The position numbers and the translations under genes are program-made. Positions 11,401 to 24,240 of a stretch of DNA of 64,000 nucleotides are shown here, in pieces (position 1 is the first letter of the stretch; each line of letters starts with the position of its first letter). The notes beneath the pieces were generated by a model. It searched no databases, was not told the DNA's origin, and worked only from the letters and a program-made list of their open reading frames with translations. The stretch is taken from the NCBI GenBank assembly GCA_038501785.1, contig JBAMJR010000170.1:3940001-4004000 (forward strand), written 5' to 3'. The stretch comes from Myoxocephalus aenaeus. Lineage: Eukaryota; Chordata; Actinopteri; Perciformes; Cottidae.

Positions 11401-12418
11401 GGTCAACCAAAAAAGCGTCTCTATCATCGGGACGTCATTGTTCATTGGTGCCATTCAAAAATTACCCGTATGATTGCAACGAAGCACTTTATGTCTTGCC
11501 AGCTCCTATAACTATAGGCATGTATAGAATAGTGTTTCTTGCCTTTTTTACCTCAGGAAATTATCATTTGCATAATGTTGTTGAACCCGTTTTTATTACA
11601 ACAGTGACGCACGCTCGAGCGGGCAAGACTGATTGGCATTGCAGTCCTCTACCTACATGGGAAGCGATCACCATTCCGGAGCGGAGTAGTAAGAACTCTG
11701 TCCTTCTGTTTCGGTTGGTATCAAAATGAGCCCCAAAGTATAATAATGAGTACTGTTTAACCACATCAGGCATCACACTCAAACGCCACCATAGGAAGAC
11801 GGAACAACGCATGTCCCCTGAGAGTTTCAACATAATTCAATGGTAATCATGTTGAGTTAATTGCCATTAGCTTGCCTTCTGTTTACAACGCAACCCACAG
11901 GCATTCTGTGCAGCAATAGTACTTCTCATTCTGGGCAGATGTGACGGCCAACACGAGACTTTCCTGGTGTGGAATTGCTTGGCAACTTGTTGTAGTGCTT
12001 TGAGGTAACAGATATGTGGTAATTCTTGAAAATGGGTTGGTTTTACATGTACATTATGTGGAAATACAAAATAAGATGAGGGGGGGGGGGTATTAAAAAG
12101 TCACAATGGATAATGAAGTCAATTCACCTCTTCTTTTTTTTAATGTGTTTTGGGATGCTTTGAGGATTTTATGGATAATCTGTCATTATAATTTCTTGAC
12201 AGCTTTTTCATTAATAATACCTCACTAACATAAATGATAAATTCATACAGGGTTGCTCAGGAAGCTTTCATTTATTAAGATTTATAGCTTTAGTAAAAGC
12301 TAAAAGCCATAAATACATTGAAATACTTTAAAAAACAAAAAGCCTGAAGGAGAACGATAGTTTGTGATTTTCTTAAAACATGTTTTGATTTGTTGGTTAT
12401 TGCTCAGTTAAAGCGTAG

Positions 12419-12441
12419 TGTGTGTGTGTGTGTGTGTGTGT
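12419..12441. repeat. (TG)n microsatellite
   Basis: Twenty-three bases of alternating TG. Confidence 0.95.
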
Positions 12442-13327
12442 TCTGCTCAAATAAAGTAAAAATCAGACGTCATATCCAAATGTGCCCAATGTGACAGACA
12501 GCTGTTTTTCAGTAGACAGTGTGCATGAATTCCATCACTCAGATTTAATGACACAAATTTCAGCGGGACAGGAGGGACAGACATTAGCAAATGCTTTTAA
12601 GACATTAAAACAGATGGAAAACTGGCTGCATTTTCTTGCAAAACTTTGCTTTCTAATCAAGATGTTTTTAAAGCATTCAATGTTTTCTTTTTTGTCAATG
12701 AAAATGGTTAACAACCAGTTGTGAATGTGCTTTCTATGAAATATTTTGAATAATACCGGATCTGAGAAGCGCATCTAAAATACAATGCTTTGGCTCGGCA
12801 CAGGGCCGGCCCAGCACCAATAACTGAATTGCATCCCAATTGCAGCAGATGTTCAATCTGGCTAAATGAAGATGTGAAGTGCAGAATAGGCAAACGGCAG
12901 TTCAATCACCTAAAGCTATCTCTTGCTTCAACGCTCACATAGAACATCTACGGGAGAGGAGCTGACTACGTGAGTTTGCATCTGTGTGTGCCGACGGGAA
13001 AGGATAAGAGGACTGAAGCAGCTATTCTCTCGACGGGCGCCATGTCTCCTTTCAGCTGCTTGACACTCGAGGAGGTCTCTCCCCTCTCGTTTCTCTCCTG
13101 ACACTCTCTGTCTCTCGAACAACACGAACGACATGTGCAAATCCCAAAACACAGTTCCATTAAAACCTTTTGGCTGCTGACAAGGCCCCAGAAGATGGCT
13201 GACATGTGCCACCTTTGGGGAGCGGGTTTTAGTCAGGTCACCCTATCGCTCTCCCTAAAGTGAGAAGTAACAGAGAGAAGCTGGCTGGCTGATCTGATGT
13301 GAGACTGGCGCTCATGTGTGCATACGA

Positions 13328-13357
13328 AGGAAACAACCAAGTAGGAAACAACCAAGT
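13328..13357. repeat. Perfect 2 x 15-bp tandem duplication
   Basis: AGGAAACAACCAAGT occurs twice without a gap or mismatch. It is a simple duplication, likely slippage or a repair event. Confidence 0.95.
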
Positions 13358-16149
13358 CTCACCACCGATTGGTAACCCGTGTGAAACGATCTGTCATCAA
13401 AAAGCACACGAATGAGCAGAGAGACTGATTCATGACTGCTTTTTAATGTATGAATTTAGATGCAGTCGGTACAAAATCAAATAAATAAATCCAACAAAAT
13501 GAGTTGGCTTTCACACATCGCCATGCATTTGGTATTTATTTTTAACATGTTGAATTATATCCAAATGAAAATGTATTCTTATAATACACATCTGTCTTAA
13601 CAGCGCAGAGGACACAATGGGCGCTTGAAAATGTTTTAAAGTTTATAAATGAGGCTGACTGCACATGTTTCATATACAAATCCACTTCATCCTAAATCAT
13701 TAACAAAGTAAAGAAATAGCCTGCACTATTTTGTTGTATTAATTCATCTTTATTTTCCCTTTCCAAGCCAAATTGTTTACAAAATGAACTCCAACTGTTT
13801 TACTGAAATTACAGAACCATGTTTGATAAAGGGGTAGCGTGTGGTTCTGTTATTGTGGTGGAGACGGACATAAAAAGAATTAAGAATTAAGATTAAAGCG
13901 TTAATATGGTTTCTAGTAACCCACATAGAGCTTAACTCATACCGTATGTCAAGCCGTGATCACACACGGCTGATTTCACTCATGTCATTGTTCTAAACAG
14001 ATTAGTTTATCATCACATAGGCAACTTGTGATTAGTAAGGTTAGATGACAGAACTGATGTGCAAAGCTAAATAGTTATAAATGAAAACTGTCAAACTACA
14101 TGTACTGTACAAAGTCAGGACAATGAGCAACAGCAAGCAAAATGTTTGAACAAGGATGACAGTAATGTATACTAAAAACAAATCCCAAAACGGTATGCAT
14201 CAACCCATTTTAGGCACACCTTGAATTGTGTCGCCATCAAACATTTCAAGCAACGCTTTGTTTGATGCCTGCAGCAGCCTTTAGGTGTCATTGTTCACTT
14301 TTAACAAAAAAAAGCACCATGTTTCTGTACATGATACTTCTCCAAAGGATACATTTGCCTTACAAATGGATATAGGTGATTTCTTACTGATGTCTGGAAG
14401 ATTTATTTTTGTAACAAATCACTTGAGGTCTATGGAATTCTGCTGTAGTTAATAACTATTTTCAAAGTTAGGTTTTACCTCCCCACGTGCATTCTGTTTT
14501 TGTTTATTCACATTCTACTTTACATAATTCATACTTTTAGTCAGTTATTATATTACTCAATAGAAAGACACCGGGACTTGTCTGTTTTATTTTCTCTGTT
14601 GTTTATTTCTTCTTTGCCAGAAAGCAAATTGATTGTACGACTCGGTATGAGGCCATTCACATTGGCTGGCAACTAGCTTTTTCAAATTGAGTTACAACTT
14701 CATGAGTCGACACTACAGCGTGTGAGTTCAAGTTCATGTGCCCCCACTGAGTGGGACTTACTCTTAGCAACATTACTCATTCTCATCTGCAACACAGGAT
14801 CACTTCATCTATGGAGAGCGAACCATATATTAACATTTTTTGGGTGAAAAGCGAGACTTTTTAAAAGAAGAGGAGCTGTGTTGAATTAGGAGCGCTGACA
14901 ATGCTCCTAATTTGCATCCATTGCAAATGGGGCCTCTGTCAATGAGCCAAGAACAAAGTGCATGGTGTGAAGCTTGATCTGACTTAAATTCAGTTGCCAA
15001 ATCAAAAAATTACAAATGTGCGTTCAAGGCACACACATGCATAGACCGATACCAGGATTTTGATATACTATCAGTCAGAAAAAGAAAAAGAAAAATATAT
15101 ATAATCTCTTTATACCAATTCATTGACCACGTTAAGTTCTCTTCTTTTCTCTGCTTTAAATGTCAATGGTATTTAACCTTGAATCCGCAGTGTGAGGAAA
15201 AATGTCAGTCATTGTATCAGCAAACTGCAATCTGGCAGTGTTCTATTCCACACAGGTTTTCACTGTTTAATAGTGGCCATCAGACACTTTTTAAATCACA
15301 ATTAGCATCTATCTATTCAGTATTAGCCTCATCAAGCCTCTGAGGGAATCCCTTTTTAAAACAGCAGCAATGACTTTATTGCTTGAACACTTTTCCTCAA
15401 CTTGGCAATGATGGCAGCACGGTCATAAAGGATGAGTCGAGTGATTTGCTGATTGTTCTGAATGTCCTGCCTAGTTGATAGAAATAAAGTTACCTTTAAC
15501 TTTTTTTTTTTTATTAAAGAAGTCTAAATTTGTACCAATTTTGCAGATGTGACATGACATTGTTGTGCAGTAGATGCAAGTAGGTAATGCATTTTAATTA
15601 GAAACCAGCGGATTAAATGAAGCTCAGATTCTTTGATAAATATGTCATCAACATGCAATACCTCAATGCATACTTGATGCATGTTCTATACACTCAGCAG
15701 AAATATATTTAGTAAAGATTCAACCAGGAGTCCCTAGTCTCTCTCATCCTGATGTCTGGTTAGAATGGGATGCAGTCCTTCTTCCTCACTTCCATGTCAG
15801 AGGAAAAAACACACCACAATTATGTCCACAGCTCCTGAATCCTTTTCTAAATAATAAATAAATAAAAATCCATGTGATGGATTGATGAGCAATGAATTTG
15901 CCTGGAGCATCTGTGAGGGCTAAAAGGGTGAGTTGCCAGCTGATGACACAGCGACGCATTAAGACTGAAGCACTTGGACGATAAAACGCAATCACCGCGC
16001 CACAGTCAGACTGCAGCCATCCGCCACAAGTTTTGTTGGAGGCAATTGACTTTTACACTCACTGATTTCTCCTCTCCGTGTGAGTGGGTGGCAAAGGAGT
16101 AGGAGGGGAGAGGCGTGAGACATGATCAGCCTCTCTTTACCTGCAGCTC

Positions 16150-16280
16150 CATTCACCTACTCGTAGTAAGGGGCTAATTATAATCCTTGTCTCCCACATG
16201 TGCCTGCATTGACAGCTGCCCATTTGATATACAAATCACTGATTTAAAAAGGGCCAGCTGATATGTTCACTTAATTCTGT
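16150..16280. promoter_or_regulatory. Candidate conserved non-coding block
   Basis: Inferred only. CTAATTATAATCC (16174-16186) combines a TAATTA homeodomain core with a TAATCC OTX/PITX-type core. TGACAGCTG (16210-16218) overlaps a TGACAG MEIS/TGIF core with a CAGCTG E-box. Such packing is typical of vertebrate developmental enhancers, but single motifs are common by chance. Confidence 0.25.
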
Positions 16281-19061
16281 AAAAAAAGACAGTATGCTGA
16301 TGATATTATCCTTTTTCTCATCCATGCGTATCCAGATTATGTGGGAGGCATTGCAGTGGTTGTCAGCGCTGGTTTTTGATAGCAGTTTTTCTATTTACAC
16401 ATCAAAACACTGAAAACCATCTCCAGTAATGAGCTGTTCCTCCCTCCCGAGTAGAAAGACCCCAGCTGTCACAGTGAGCGGCGCATCCTACACTCGTGCC
16501 TGCCTACTGTATGGTGGGCTGATGTGTGGATGATAACGCCATCACGAGGATTAGTGTCTCTGAAGAGAGCGGTCTTGCCGCTGTTGTCTCACACCCATCA
16601 CGTCCACTTTCTGTCTGAAGTTAAAACAAAGCCTCACTGAGGAACACATGACTCAGATCTTGTTTTCTTTTGATATAAGACTTGACTCGGTGACACTGAC
16701 AGAACCAGGTCTTGCTGAGCTTTCTGGCTTTGTTTGAATGTATACTTTTCCAAATACATTGCGCTCTACCTGTATGCGGTTACAGCACTTGCATTGAACG
16801 AGCACTACTCGCATGTACAAAATGCACATGGGTTTCTTCCTGTGTTAATGCAGGGTCGGAGCCAAGGCTCATTTTTGTTCCCTTTTTTATGTTGCTTCGA
16901 TTTTCTAAGAGATTATTTACAGCATTCTTTTCCTGGATTTCGCTGCCGAGCAATATTTTACCCCAAAGGGATGCAACATTATCAGATGGCTGTCTTTTCA
17001 GACTAGGTGCAGGGAATTGAGTTAGATGTTTCAAAGACAAAAAAAAAAAGCCTTTGTTTCGAAAAAATTCTCTTTGAGATCATAATGCAGATATACTCTA
17101 AATTAGAAATGGTATTTTAATGCCGCTAAGGAAGAACCACAATTGTATAACCAATAGAGACCTTGTTTTTCTTCTTCTATTTGTCCCACTCATCAACTTC
17201 CCTCTCTCTATCCTCTCCTCCTCTTCCCTCTGATGACTGATTAGTCTTTGGCTGCTATAGCCAGAGTGGATCGCCTGTCCCTTTCCCCAGACTGCTACCT
17301 ACTCCTCTGCCTTGTCATGCCTTATTAATGTATTCTTCTTTTACACAATTTATCGTGCACAGATTAGACGTAATTAACCTTTTAAACAAAAAGGCATTCC
17401 TTTCTGCTGTGTGTTCTCACTCCCCATCCTACATGTGTGATGGATACTTTCTACCTGCTTTTCTTATTTCTAACTCTCCTTCACCTTCTCTCTGCGTCTC
17501 TCTCCGCCTCTCTTTTAGACATTGCTCTCCTGTCTCTCTCGCTCCCGTCTATCTCCGTGGCTCTACCTCAGCATGAATTTTTTATGTGTCCCTAACATGT
17601 CAGCCCCAAGCCGCAAGGTAGACAAACGTGGCTGAAACAAACCTCAAAACCCACGAAGAACACAAGATGAGGGACTCTCCAGTTTCATGCCAGAGGATAA
17701 ACGTTCCAAAAGGGGCAATGGAGTTATTGCTGTAACTGCTGCTTTGACCTCTAGAGAATGAACACATAGCAAAATATAAACTCTGACCTCAAAGCCTGAC
17801 CTTGTGGCTACGTAGTCTTTCGGTGCAAGCACGACAGAAAGGGACAGAGATAACACGGTATTGGACGTCCTAACGATGGTTATTTTATTCATAATGGCTG
17901 TGTATATCACTTGTGACCACAGTGACACATTTCACGAGCTGAGATTGAGGAGTCAGGGAGGGAATGACTTATGGGTCAGAGTGACGGGAGCTAATCATAC
18001 TAGTCTCATACAACAACATGCAGGATGATAAAAAAAAATAAGGACACACACACACACAGTCGTCACCCGTACAGATACGCTAAGGGCTGACCTTCAGATT
18101 GAACTCTATTAATGCTCTCTCTCTTAGGCGGCCCTGTTGATTCCACTTTCACACGGGGTGTTACTTCTTAATTAAAATAATAAGGCAATTAATAAAAACA
18201 CGGCTAAGGTCACTGGCCATATGATGGTGGACTACCACTTAACACGGTCTGAGAGGCTCGGGTTGAGTGTAATGGTGAGGGTCTCGGGTATGCATTACAA
18301 AAACAAATGATGTGTATCTCCTCTCGTCACATGCCCTCTCTTATTCCCAATAGCGACTCGTCCGCCCACCGCTGCCATCGCTCCATCCACCCTCTTACTT
18401 CAAGCATCCCATTTCACCCCCCAGCTGAAAGACAGAGTGCCCTTGCAGGGTAATTATATTAGGTTTAGTGATAGGGGATCATAAAACTTAAAGCACTCTA
18501 ATACCTGGGAATTGGCTTTGGGTTTGGCTGTGAGTCATGCTGTTGTGTTTGATGTTGTATCCGGCCTGCATACCTTCCCTGGCTTTCCATCATGCACAAT
18601 AAATAGGCGGGTAAATTAATAGTCCTAAATCAGCATCCTTAGGAATGTTGCTTGTGCCGTCTTGCTTATTTACAGGTTTAGTCCCCGGACCAGTGGTCAG
18701 GGTGATAATATTGGACTTTATGGCGACATAAAGCCTCATTGCATGCCTGCCGCCGCCTTTTCCTTTTGTACACCTGAACTTTCCTCCCTCCTCCTCCCCC
18801 CCTCTTCCTCACCCCTGCTTCCCCCCTCAGCCAGCAGGTCATAACAACAGAAAGAAATCCTCCCCAACCATAGGAGCAGGATCAATAACGGCCAAAATTA
18901 TCCTTCAGCTGTAATTAAAGTATACAGCAGCAGCCCCCTTGCACCCTGTCAGGCTCCCTGTTCTTCACCCTTTTCTCAACAGAGCCTGTGGATGCTGTCC
19001 CGTGTCCCAATGCGGCCTCCTCTAACCCTTCGCGTTACTAATGCCTTCACTGGCTGACTTC

Positions 19062-19063
<2 letters not shown>

Positions 19064-19139
<76 letters not shown>
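19064..19139. repeat. (AC)38 microsatellite
   Basis: Seventy-six bases of uninterrupted AC. Confidence 0.98.
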
Positions 19140-19141
<2 letters not shown>

Positions 19142-20158
19142 ACACACCTTCAGCTAAGTGGTCCACAGCGGCCTGTGCACACCAAGGGTGATGGTTGAGT
19201 AATGACTATGGATTACTTCATTATCCCTCCCCTAACAGGCTGGCAGGGTGCTTACATGGGACTGCTTTTAACAAGCTGGATGGAAGGAGGGCACTGGCAA
19301 AGAGAGAAAACACTCCCAGTGCTCATGTCATGGATGTTAAACACCAAGGCTTGCCTATATATTCCAACAAACAAAATCTCTTTCTCAATCCGTCTCACGG
19401 TTGACCTCTTCTCTTTCTTCTTTTTCTTTTATGCTTCTCAATGTTAAGGTTTTCATCAAAGTAGCAACACCGCCAAAGATTAACAGACAGTGACAGAGAT
19501 GTGTCGTTGATCAATATCGTCTCATCTGTGGGCAGACAGTAGCCCCTTAACTTTCCAATCAGGAGTAAGATGATGGAATGAGTGATTTGACATTACTTTT
19601 TGTATGTAGTTTTTGATTAGAGAGGAATACCATTGGAATGGTATATACATCTGGAATGTTTTTTTTTTCTCCTCTATTTTGGTCTTCAAAATGTGACAAA
19701 GAAGCTTCTGAAGTCCTGAGGCCTTTCCAGCTTCTGAGATCAGGTTGTTGTTGGTGTTTGTGAAAATGCTATACGCAGGAGGATTTCACCTCCTGCCCTT
19801 GGTTTGCCTTTATGGCCAGCTCCCTTCTCTCAACTTTTTCTGTTAGAGGTAGAAGTCTGTGCTTTCCTACATATGATGGTAAACCATTAGTTTTTCCCAT
19901 TGAGAGTATAGAAGGTTTTGTATCCAACATGTTGATGTTTTTGTTTAGATTATTTAGGATTAACTTGACTAGGTCTCTGGAGGCAGGTTTTTGCTAGGTT
20001 TGCGCTTTAGAAGAAACGCTAAAGACCCATTGGTCCTTAGACTTTCATACAATCTCTATTTCTCAATTATAATTTTTTTGTTATCAAAAAGTGGATACAA
20101 TAAATTCAATGTAAACTACGAACCAAGGACAGAGCAGCTGACAGAGTATAATGTACAC
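19140..20158. other. Gene-free stretch
   Basis: AT-rich sequence with a short T run near 19661 and no recognised repeat or exon. The last eight bases (20151-20158, ATGTACAC) are the left target-site duplication of the next element. Confidence 0.5.
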
Positions 20159-20771
20159 CAGCGGTCCCCAACCCCCGGGCCGTGGGTCCCTTGGTACCGG
20201 GCCGCAGAGAAAGAATTTATGACAAAAAATAATAATAATCAAATTCAGAAAAAGAAAAAAAAATTGAAAAATGGCCGGATACATCAGTCTGTGCGTAGCC
20301 TCAAACGTAACATCTTGACACGTGTCAAGAGGTTCCATGATACGTTACCCCAAAAATGAAATTTAAAAGTCTGTTTCAACTCTGTGTTCTGGATTAAAAT
20401 CAAGGGAGAGTTACTGAGATCGCCAAAAAAGCTCTGAAACCCTGCCTCCATTTCAACATCCTGTTGAAATGGGTTTTAATGAAGTTACAGAGTGCACATA
20501 AAGGTTTAAGTTACGGAGTAGAGTCAGTAGACTGGACATAAACACACATCGGGGGTCAGCTTTTTTTCTCACGTCACCCTGAGATGGGACCGGCTCGTAG
20601 CAGAGAAACAAGCTCATGGCATAAAGTTGTATCTTTATGCACTTTATAATTGTCTTTATACTGGTTGTATCATTTACGTAATATTTTTCGCCCACACCGT
20701 GAAGGCCAGTCCGTGAAAATATTGTCTGACACAAAACCGGTCAGTGGCTCAAAAAAGGTTGTGGACCGCTG
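20159..20771 (+). mobile_element. hAT deletion derivative with perfect 8-bp TSD
   Basis: The left end is CAGCGGTCCCCAACC and the right end, on the minus strand, CAGCGGTCCACAACC: 15-base terminal inverted repeats with one mismatch. ATGTACAC lies immediately outside both ends (20151-20158 and 20772-20779), the 8-bp target duplication expected of hAT transposition. The 613-bp body carries on the plus strand a broken piece of transposase: TCTGTGTTCTGGATTAAAAT near 20382 encodes the FWIKIK word also seen in the copy at 35 kb, but frameshifts follow at once. Most of the gene, including the catalytic segments, is deleted. Superfamily hAT is secure from ends plus duplication; the subfamily (Charlie-like) is an inference. 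Confidence 0.92.
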
Positions 20772-21769
20772 ATGTACACAATAGCCATAACAGAGTTGGT
20801 GCATGGGTCAAACATACAAGGAGCTTTCGTTCAGGAGGCCCCTTATTTTGTTCCGTGCGAAACTTGACAGTTAAGTCATCAGTTGTCACGAAAGTTGTGA
20901 GTCAAGTTTCTCAACCAAGCACTTTTCTTAAACCCAACTGACTAAGTGGGTATTGCCTAAACCTGACTTCCTTTCATTTGGAAAAGACACTATGCATGTC
21001 ACAAGTGTATATATTGACACCTCGCCACTGACACTTGCAAAACTGACACTAGAGGGGTACGAAAAGCAAACTCTGACCAAACTGTCATCTGATGCATTGG
21101 TGTTAGAATGTGTTGAAACTACGGAGGTGTTGGAGGTGAAGTAATGGGCATGAAGATCGAAAGCAGCGCAAGGTGATGCAGAGCCAACAACAATTTCTTA
21201 AGGAGAAATTATTTCTCTGTCAGCGGGAGCTCGAAACAAAAGATTTGTGGATGCGAAGAATGCAGAAATGGTGCTTTGAGCCTTTTGGCTTTGTGTTGAA
21301 TTGATTAATATGTGAGCCTGCTCTGCTCATGTACAGGATGTATGCTTGTGACTTTTAACACCCTGCATGAGGCCTGTAAGAGGTCGGATTTCCATCGGTT
21401 TCCAAAGTGTAGAACTGTATTCTCTCCCAGTCCACCATCATGCCTCACAGAGGGATTAAAGCAAATGGATACTTTGTCTCGAAGCAACTGAGTGCAAACA
21501 TATATCTATATAGGAGTTGTGTGTTCAAGAAGATAAAAATAGCTCTCACAAGCAGCTTCTGACCATTCCCAGATTTGTTCACACTTTTCTTTTAGAGTGT
21601 GGGATGGCTGTGAATCTGTGGTTGAGGTGTATTTACTGAAGTTGCCAATCAGGGGGAAATTCAACCAGTAAAAAGGATTTCTGCTAAAAGAGGAAAAAAC
21701 AATATGGACCCCAGAGGTCTGCGGCTTTAAAAGAGGGGTCTGGCCACCAAAATATATCTAAGAAGAAAT
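20772..21769. other. Gene-free stretch
   Basis: Begins with the right-hand ATGTACAC duplication. The rest has no recognised repeat, and the short open frames here show no motif. Confidence 0.45.
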
Positions 21770-22139
21770 GTTGACCCCTTACAAGCCAGCTCACAGCCTT
21801 AGATCGTCAGGTGGGGCCCTTCTGGCTGTTCCAAAGTCAAGGCTAAAAACTAAAGGCCCCTCGGCTTTGGAACAACCTCCCTGAGGAGGTCAGGCTCGCA
21901 GACTCAATCTCTTCTGAATCACTTGTGTGAAGTCGTCGCTTTACTGCTTTATTTAATTATTGATAATATATTTTTTGATTTATCATTTCTTATTTTTGTT
22001 TCTATTGTATTGATGGTTTCATGTTTCATCTATTGTACTTTTTTTTTATCATGGTTTAACTTTGACCTTAGTTTGTCTTGCATCACTTTGTAAACTTGTT
22101 TTTTAAAGGTGCTACATAAATAAAGTTATTCATATTATT
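21770..22139 (+). mobile_element. L2-like LINE 3' end, decayed
   Basis: The extreme C-terminus and 3' UTR of an L2-type non-LTR retrotransposon. In one frame it reads HSLRSSGGALLAVPKSRLKT. The reading then moves one base near 21868 and continues as WNNLPEEVRLADSISSES, the standard LWNSLPEEVRLADS-type tail motif of fish L2 proteins. The UTR is T-rich and closes with GCTACATAAATAAAGTTATT (about 22112-22131) plus a short ATT-rich tail, typical of this group. The frameshift, a TGA at 21882-21884 and the 5' truncation show it is inactive. Confidence 0.78.
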
Positions 22140-22977
22140 TGCTCTCTCCCACAGTTTCATAATTCTACACTCAAAGGTTTGTCAGCACAACAAAGCTTTT
22201 CACTCTGTTCTCGGTAACATCTTGAACTCCTGGGTTTGATATTTTCTAAATTGATCTTTAACACTAGTAAAATAAGTATTTTTACACATTGTATTTTGCA
22301 TTGTACAGCATATTGGGAATCATACTCTGTGGGACTGAAGGGTTCTTCATTTTTTTCATTCTCACACGTCTCAGCATCTTCTATACAATGCAGTTTTTTT
22401 TGTATTATTATGTTTCTATACCTCTTTGCACTTCTCTGTTTATCTCTCTGTTCTCTTTTGCTTCTGTTGCCATCCAATTCTGGGTGAGAGCATTTTGTCA
22501 CTTGCAAAACATACATAATACAAATACTGATACAAACAAGGGGACACACAAAATAATGACAATCTCCTGCAAAACCAACTCATGATCAATATGATATCAT
22601 ACAGTATATTGGCAGTCATACAGTTTAAAGTGTTTTTAGAGAGAAAATGACTGATTTTGGTGATTGGGGAGGCCTAGACAGGCTTTTAATTTCCTCCTGG
22701 TATAAATTAAATCCCTTTTTAATAATTTGCAGTGTATGCAAGCATTATCATCTCTTAATATGGAAATGCTGTGCAGAAACTTGGTTTTCTCACAGCTGAA
22801 CCTGGTTTGTAAAAAACTCTGTCATCCAGTCGCATCGTGAAAACACTGAACCCACTGCATCGGATCACAGATCCAGCGTGTCCCACTTTGGCTCACTGAG
22901 GCTGCAGTGAAAGCTTTCTATGGCTTTCTTTTAAGCATCAAGCCATACAGAAATAAAGGGGAAGACATGGCATGGCA
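22140..22977. other. Spacer between two LINE fragments
   Basis: No recognised element. Overlapping small open frames on both strands (22157-22585) show no known motif and probably reflect the pyrimidine-rich composition. Confidence 0.45.
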
Positions 22978-23640
22978 ATATTTATTCATATAGCACATTT
23001 CATACATCAGGCAATTGAACGTGTTTTACATTGGCAAAGAAAAGAAAGCTATAAAAAAAAAAAACAGAGAGACACAAATAAATTCAGATAGAATACAATA
23101 TGGTTAAAAAGATCAAATGAGATAAAATGCACAGAATGTAAAACAGCTAAAATAGTTTAGAACTACTGTTCAGGATAAGTTGTAACTTGCCACAAAAGCA
23201 ACTACGGAGAACAACATACTTTTTAAGTTTCTTTTCTTTTTTTTAAATCATCAGGCAGTCGGGTCCACCTCTGTGCAGCATATAGCAGCTAGAAGCAGCT
23301 TTGCCCTCGTCGGTTCTGACTTGAGGTACTACCCATTCACTGCTTCCTAAAGATATAAGTGCCCTACTGGGGTTCTATTCTTCAAGGAGCTCAGAAATGT
23401 ATTTCAGCCCAAGATTATCGAATGTTTTATAAACGAGCAGCCAAACTTTAAAATCTCTTCTCAAAGTAACTAGAAGCCAGGGTAAAGATTTAAGAACAGG
23501 AGTAAAGTGCCCAGTTATCTTAGTCCGAACACTGGCTGCAGCATTCTGAGTGAGAAAACTTAAGTCTTTTGGGGAAGACCTGACAAGAGGCCGATACAAT
23601 AGTCCACCCTGATAAAATGCTGATTTAGTTATTGCCTAGA
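22978..23640 (-). mobile_element. 5'-truncated L2-like LINE, minus strand
   Basis: Read on the minus strand it starts inside the reverse-transcriptase C-terminal region near 23640 and ends with the UTR word AAATGTGCTATATGAATAAA followed by a TTGCCATGCC-type tail near 22978. Fish L2-like elements commonly end this way. A poly-A-like run lies inside the UTR (about 23053-23065). It is a different copy and subfamily from the plus-strand LINE at 21.8 kb. Confidence 0.8.
23375..23599 (-). pseudogene. LINE reverse-transcriptase tail fragment
   Basis: A 74-codon open segment containing LTQNAAASVRTKI, then FTPVLKSLPWLLV, RRDFKVWLLVYKTF and LGLKYISELLEE. These follow in order the family blocks 'LTQNAAAR', 'ITPVLKSLHWLPV', 'RIDFKILLLVYKSL' and 'GPKYISDLL' of fish L2/Rex1-like proteins. 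The frame ends at a stop just after LLEE, where the family normally continues for another 40-60 residues. Frames on either side are broken. It has no catalytic motif and no function as a protein is expected. Confidence 0.8.
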
Positions 23641-24000
23641 ATTTCTTACTTGGGTTTTTATAGCTCTGGAATCAAGCTGAGCGATAACTTTCATGAACAT
23701 CTTGATAGATCATCTCTCTACCAGGCGTGTTACTCACACTTGTGTTCTTTATGGGTTGTTTTAGGATGCATGCTTTCTGTGAATGGCTGCCATGCCATAA
23801 AACCAGAGCTTTATGAAGCTCACGATATACATTTGTGGTTTATTTTGTCTCAAAGGTAATGACTGCATATTCAATTATGTAGTAGTATGTTTAGTAACTA
23901 TCCTTAAATGACTCCATCAAGCCATTTCATTTACATTTTCAATTGGTCCTGGTTTGCTGATGATTTTACAGACTGCTCTCGTTTTCACTTGTAACTATTT
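23641..24000. other. Short gene-free spacer
   Basis: Lies between two minus-strand retroposon ends. No recognised element. Confidence 0.45.
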
Positions 24001-24240
24001 AAGATAAGATAAAATAAGATAATCCTTTATTAGTCCCGCAGTGGGGAAATTACAGGATTACAGCAGCCTTGCTCACAAGTGAATAAAAAGAATAATACAA
24101 TAGAAACAAGTAATATAAATAATATAAATGAGCAGTAAAACAGTAGAGAAATATTAATATACAGACTGAATAGAAAAGTACTTAAACGTATTGCACGTAA
24201 ATACACGTAATATACGTAATAATAATATTGCACCAGGTGA
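24001..24240 (-). mobile_element. Retroposon 3' end with (TTATC)n tail
   Basis: On the plus strand it starts AAGATAAGATAAAATAAGAT, then AATCCTTTATTAGTCCCGCA and GTGGGGAAATTACAGGATTA. Read on the minus strand this is a 3' UTR ending in GGGACTAATAAAGGATT and a TTATC-repeat tail, the widespread 3' end of a teleost L2/Maui-like LINE (or a SINE that borrowed it). No coding part is kept. The inner boundary near 24240 is approximate, because the AT-rich body fades into the flank. Confidence 0.72.

Larger units (their letters stand above)
11401..19063. other. Repeat-poor gene-free stretch
   Basis: No exon and no named mobile element seen. Small items are a G10 run near 12081, (TG)n at 12419-12441, a perfect tandem duplication of a 15-base word at 13328-13357, and pyrimidine-rich tracts at about 17160-17300, 17460-17560 and 18780-18830. 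Motif-dense AT-rich blocks near 16.15-16.28 kb and 18.44-18.64 kb look more like non-coding regulatory DNA than random sequence, but this cannot be shown from one genome. Confidence 0.45.

Noticed and set aside
11199..11729. 176-codon plus-strand frame starting in the transposon end
   Set aside because: It begins within a terminal inverted repeat, crosses a dispersed repeat and shows no known motif; chance openness is more likely.
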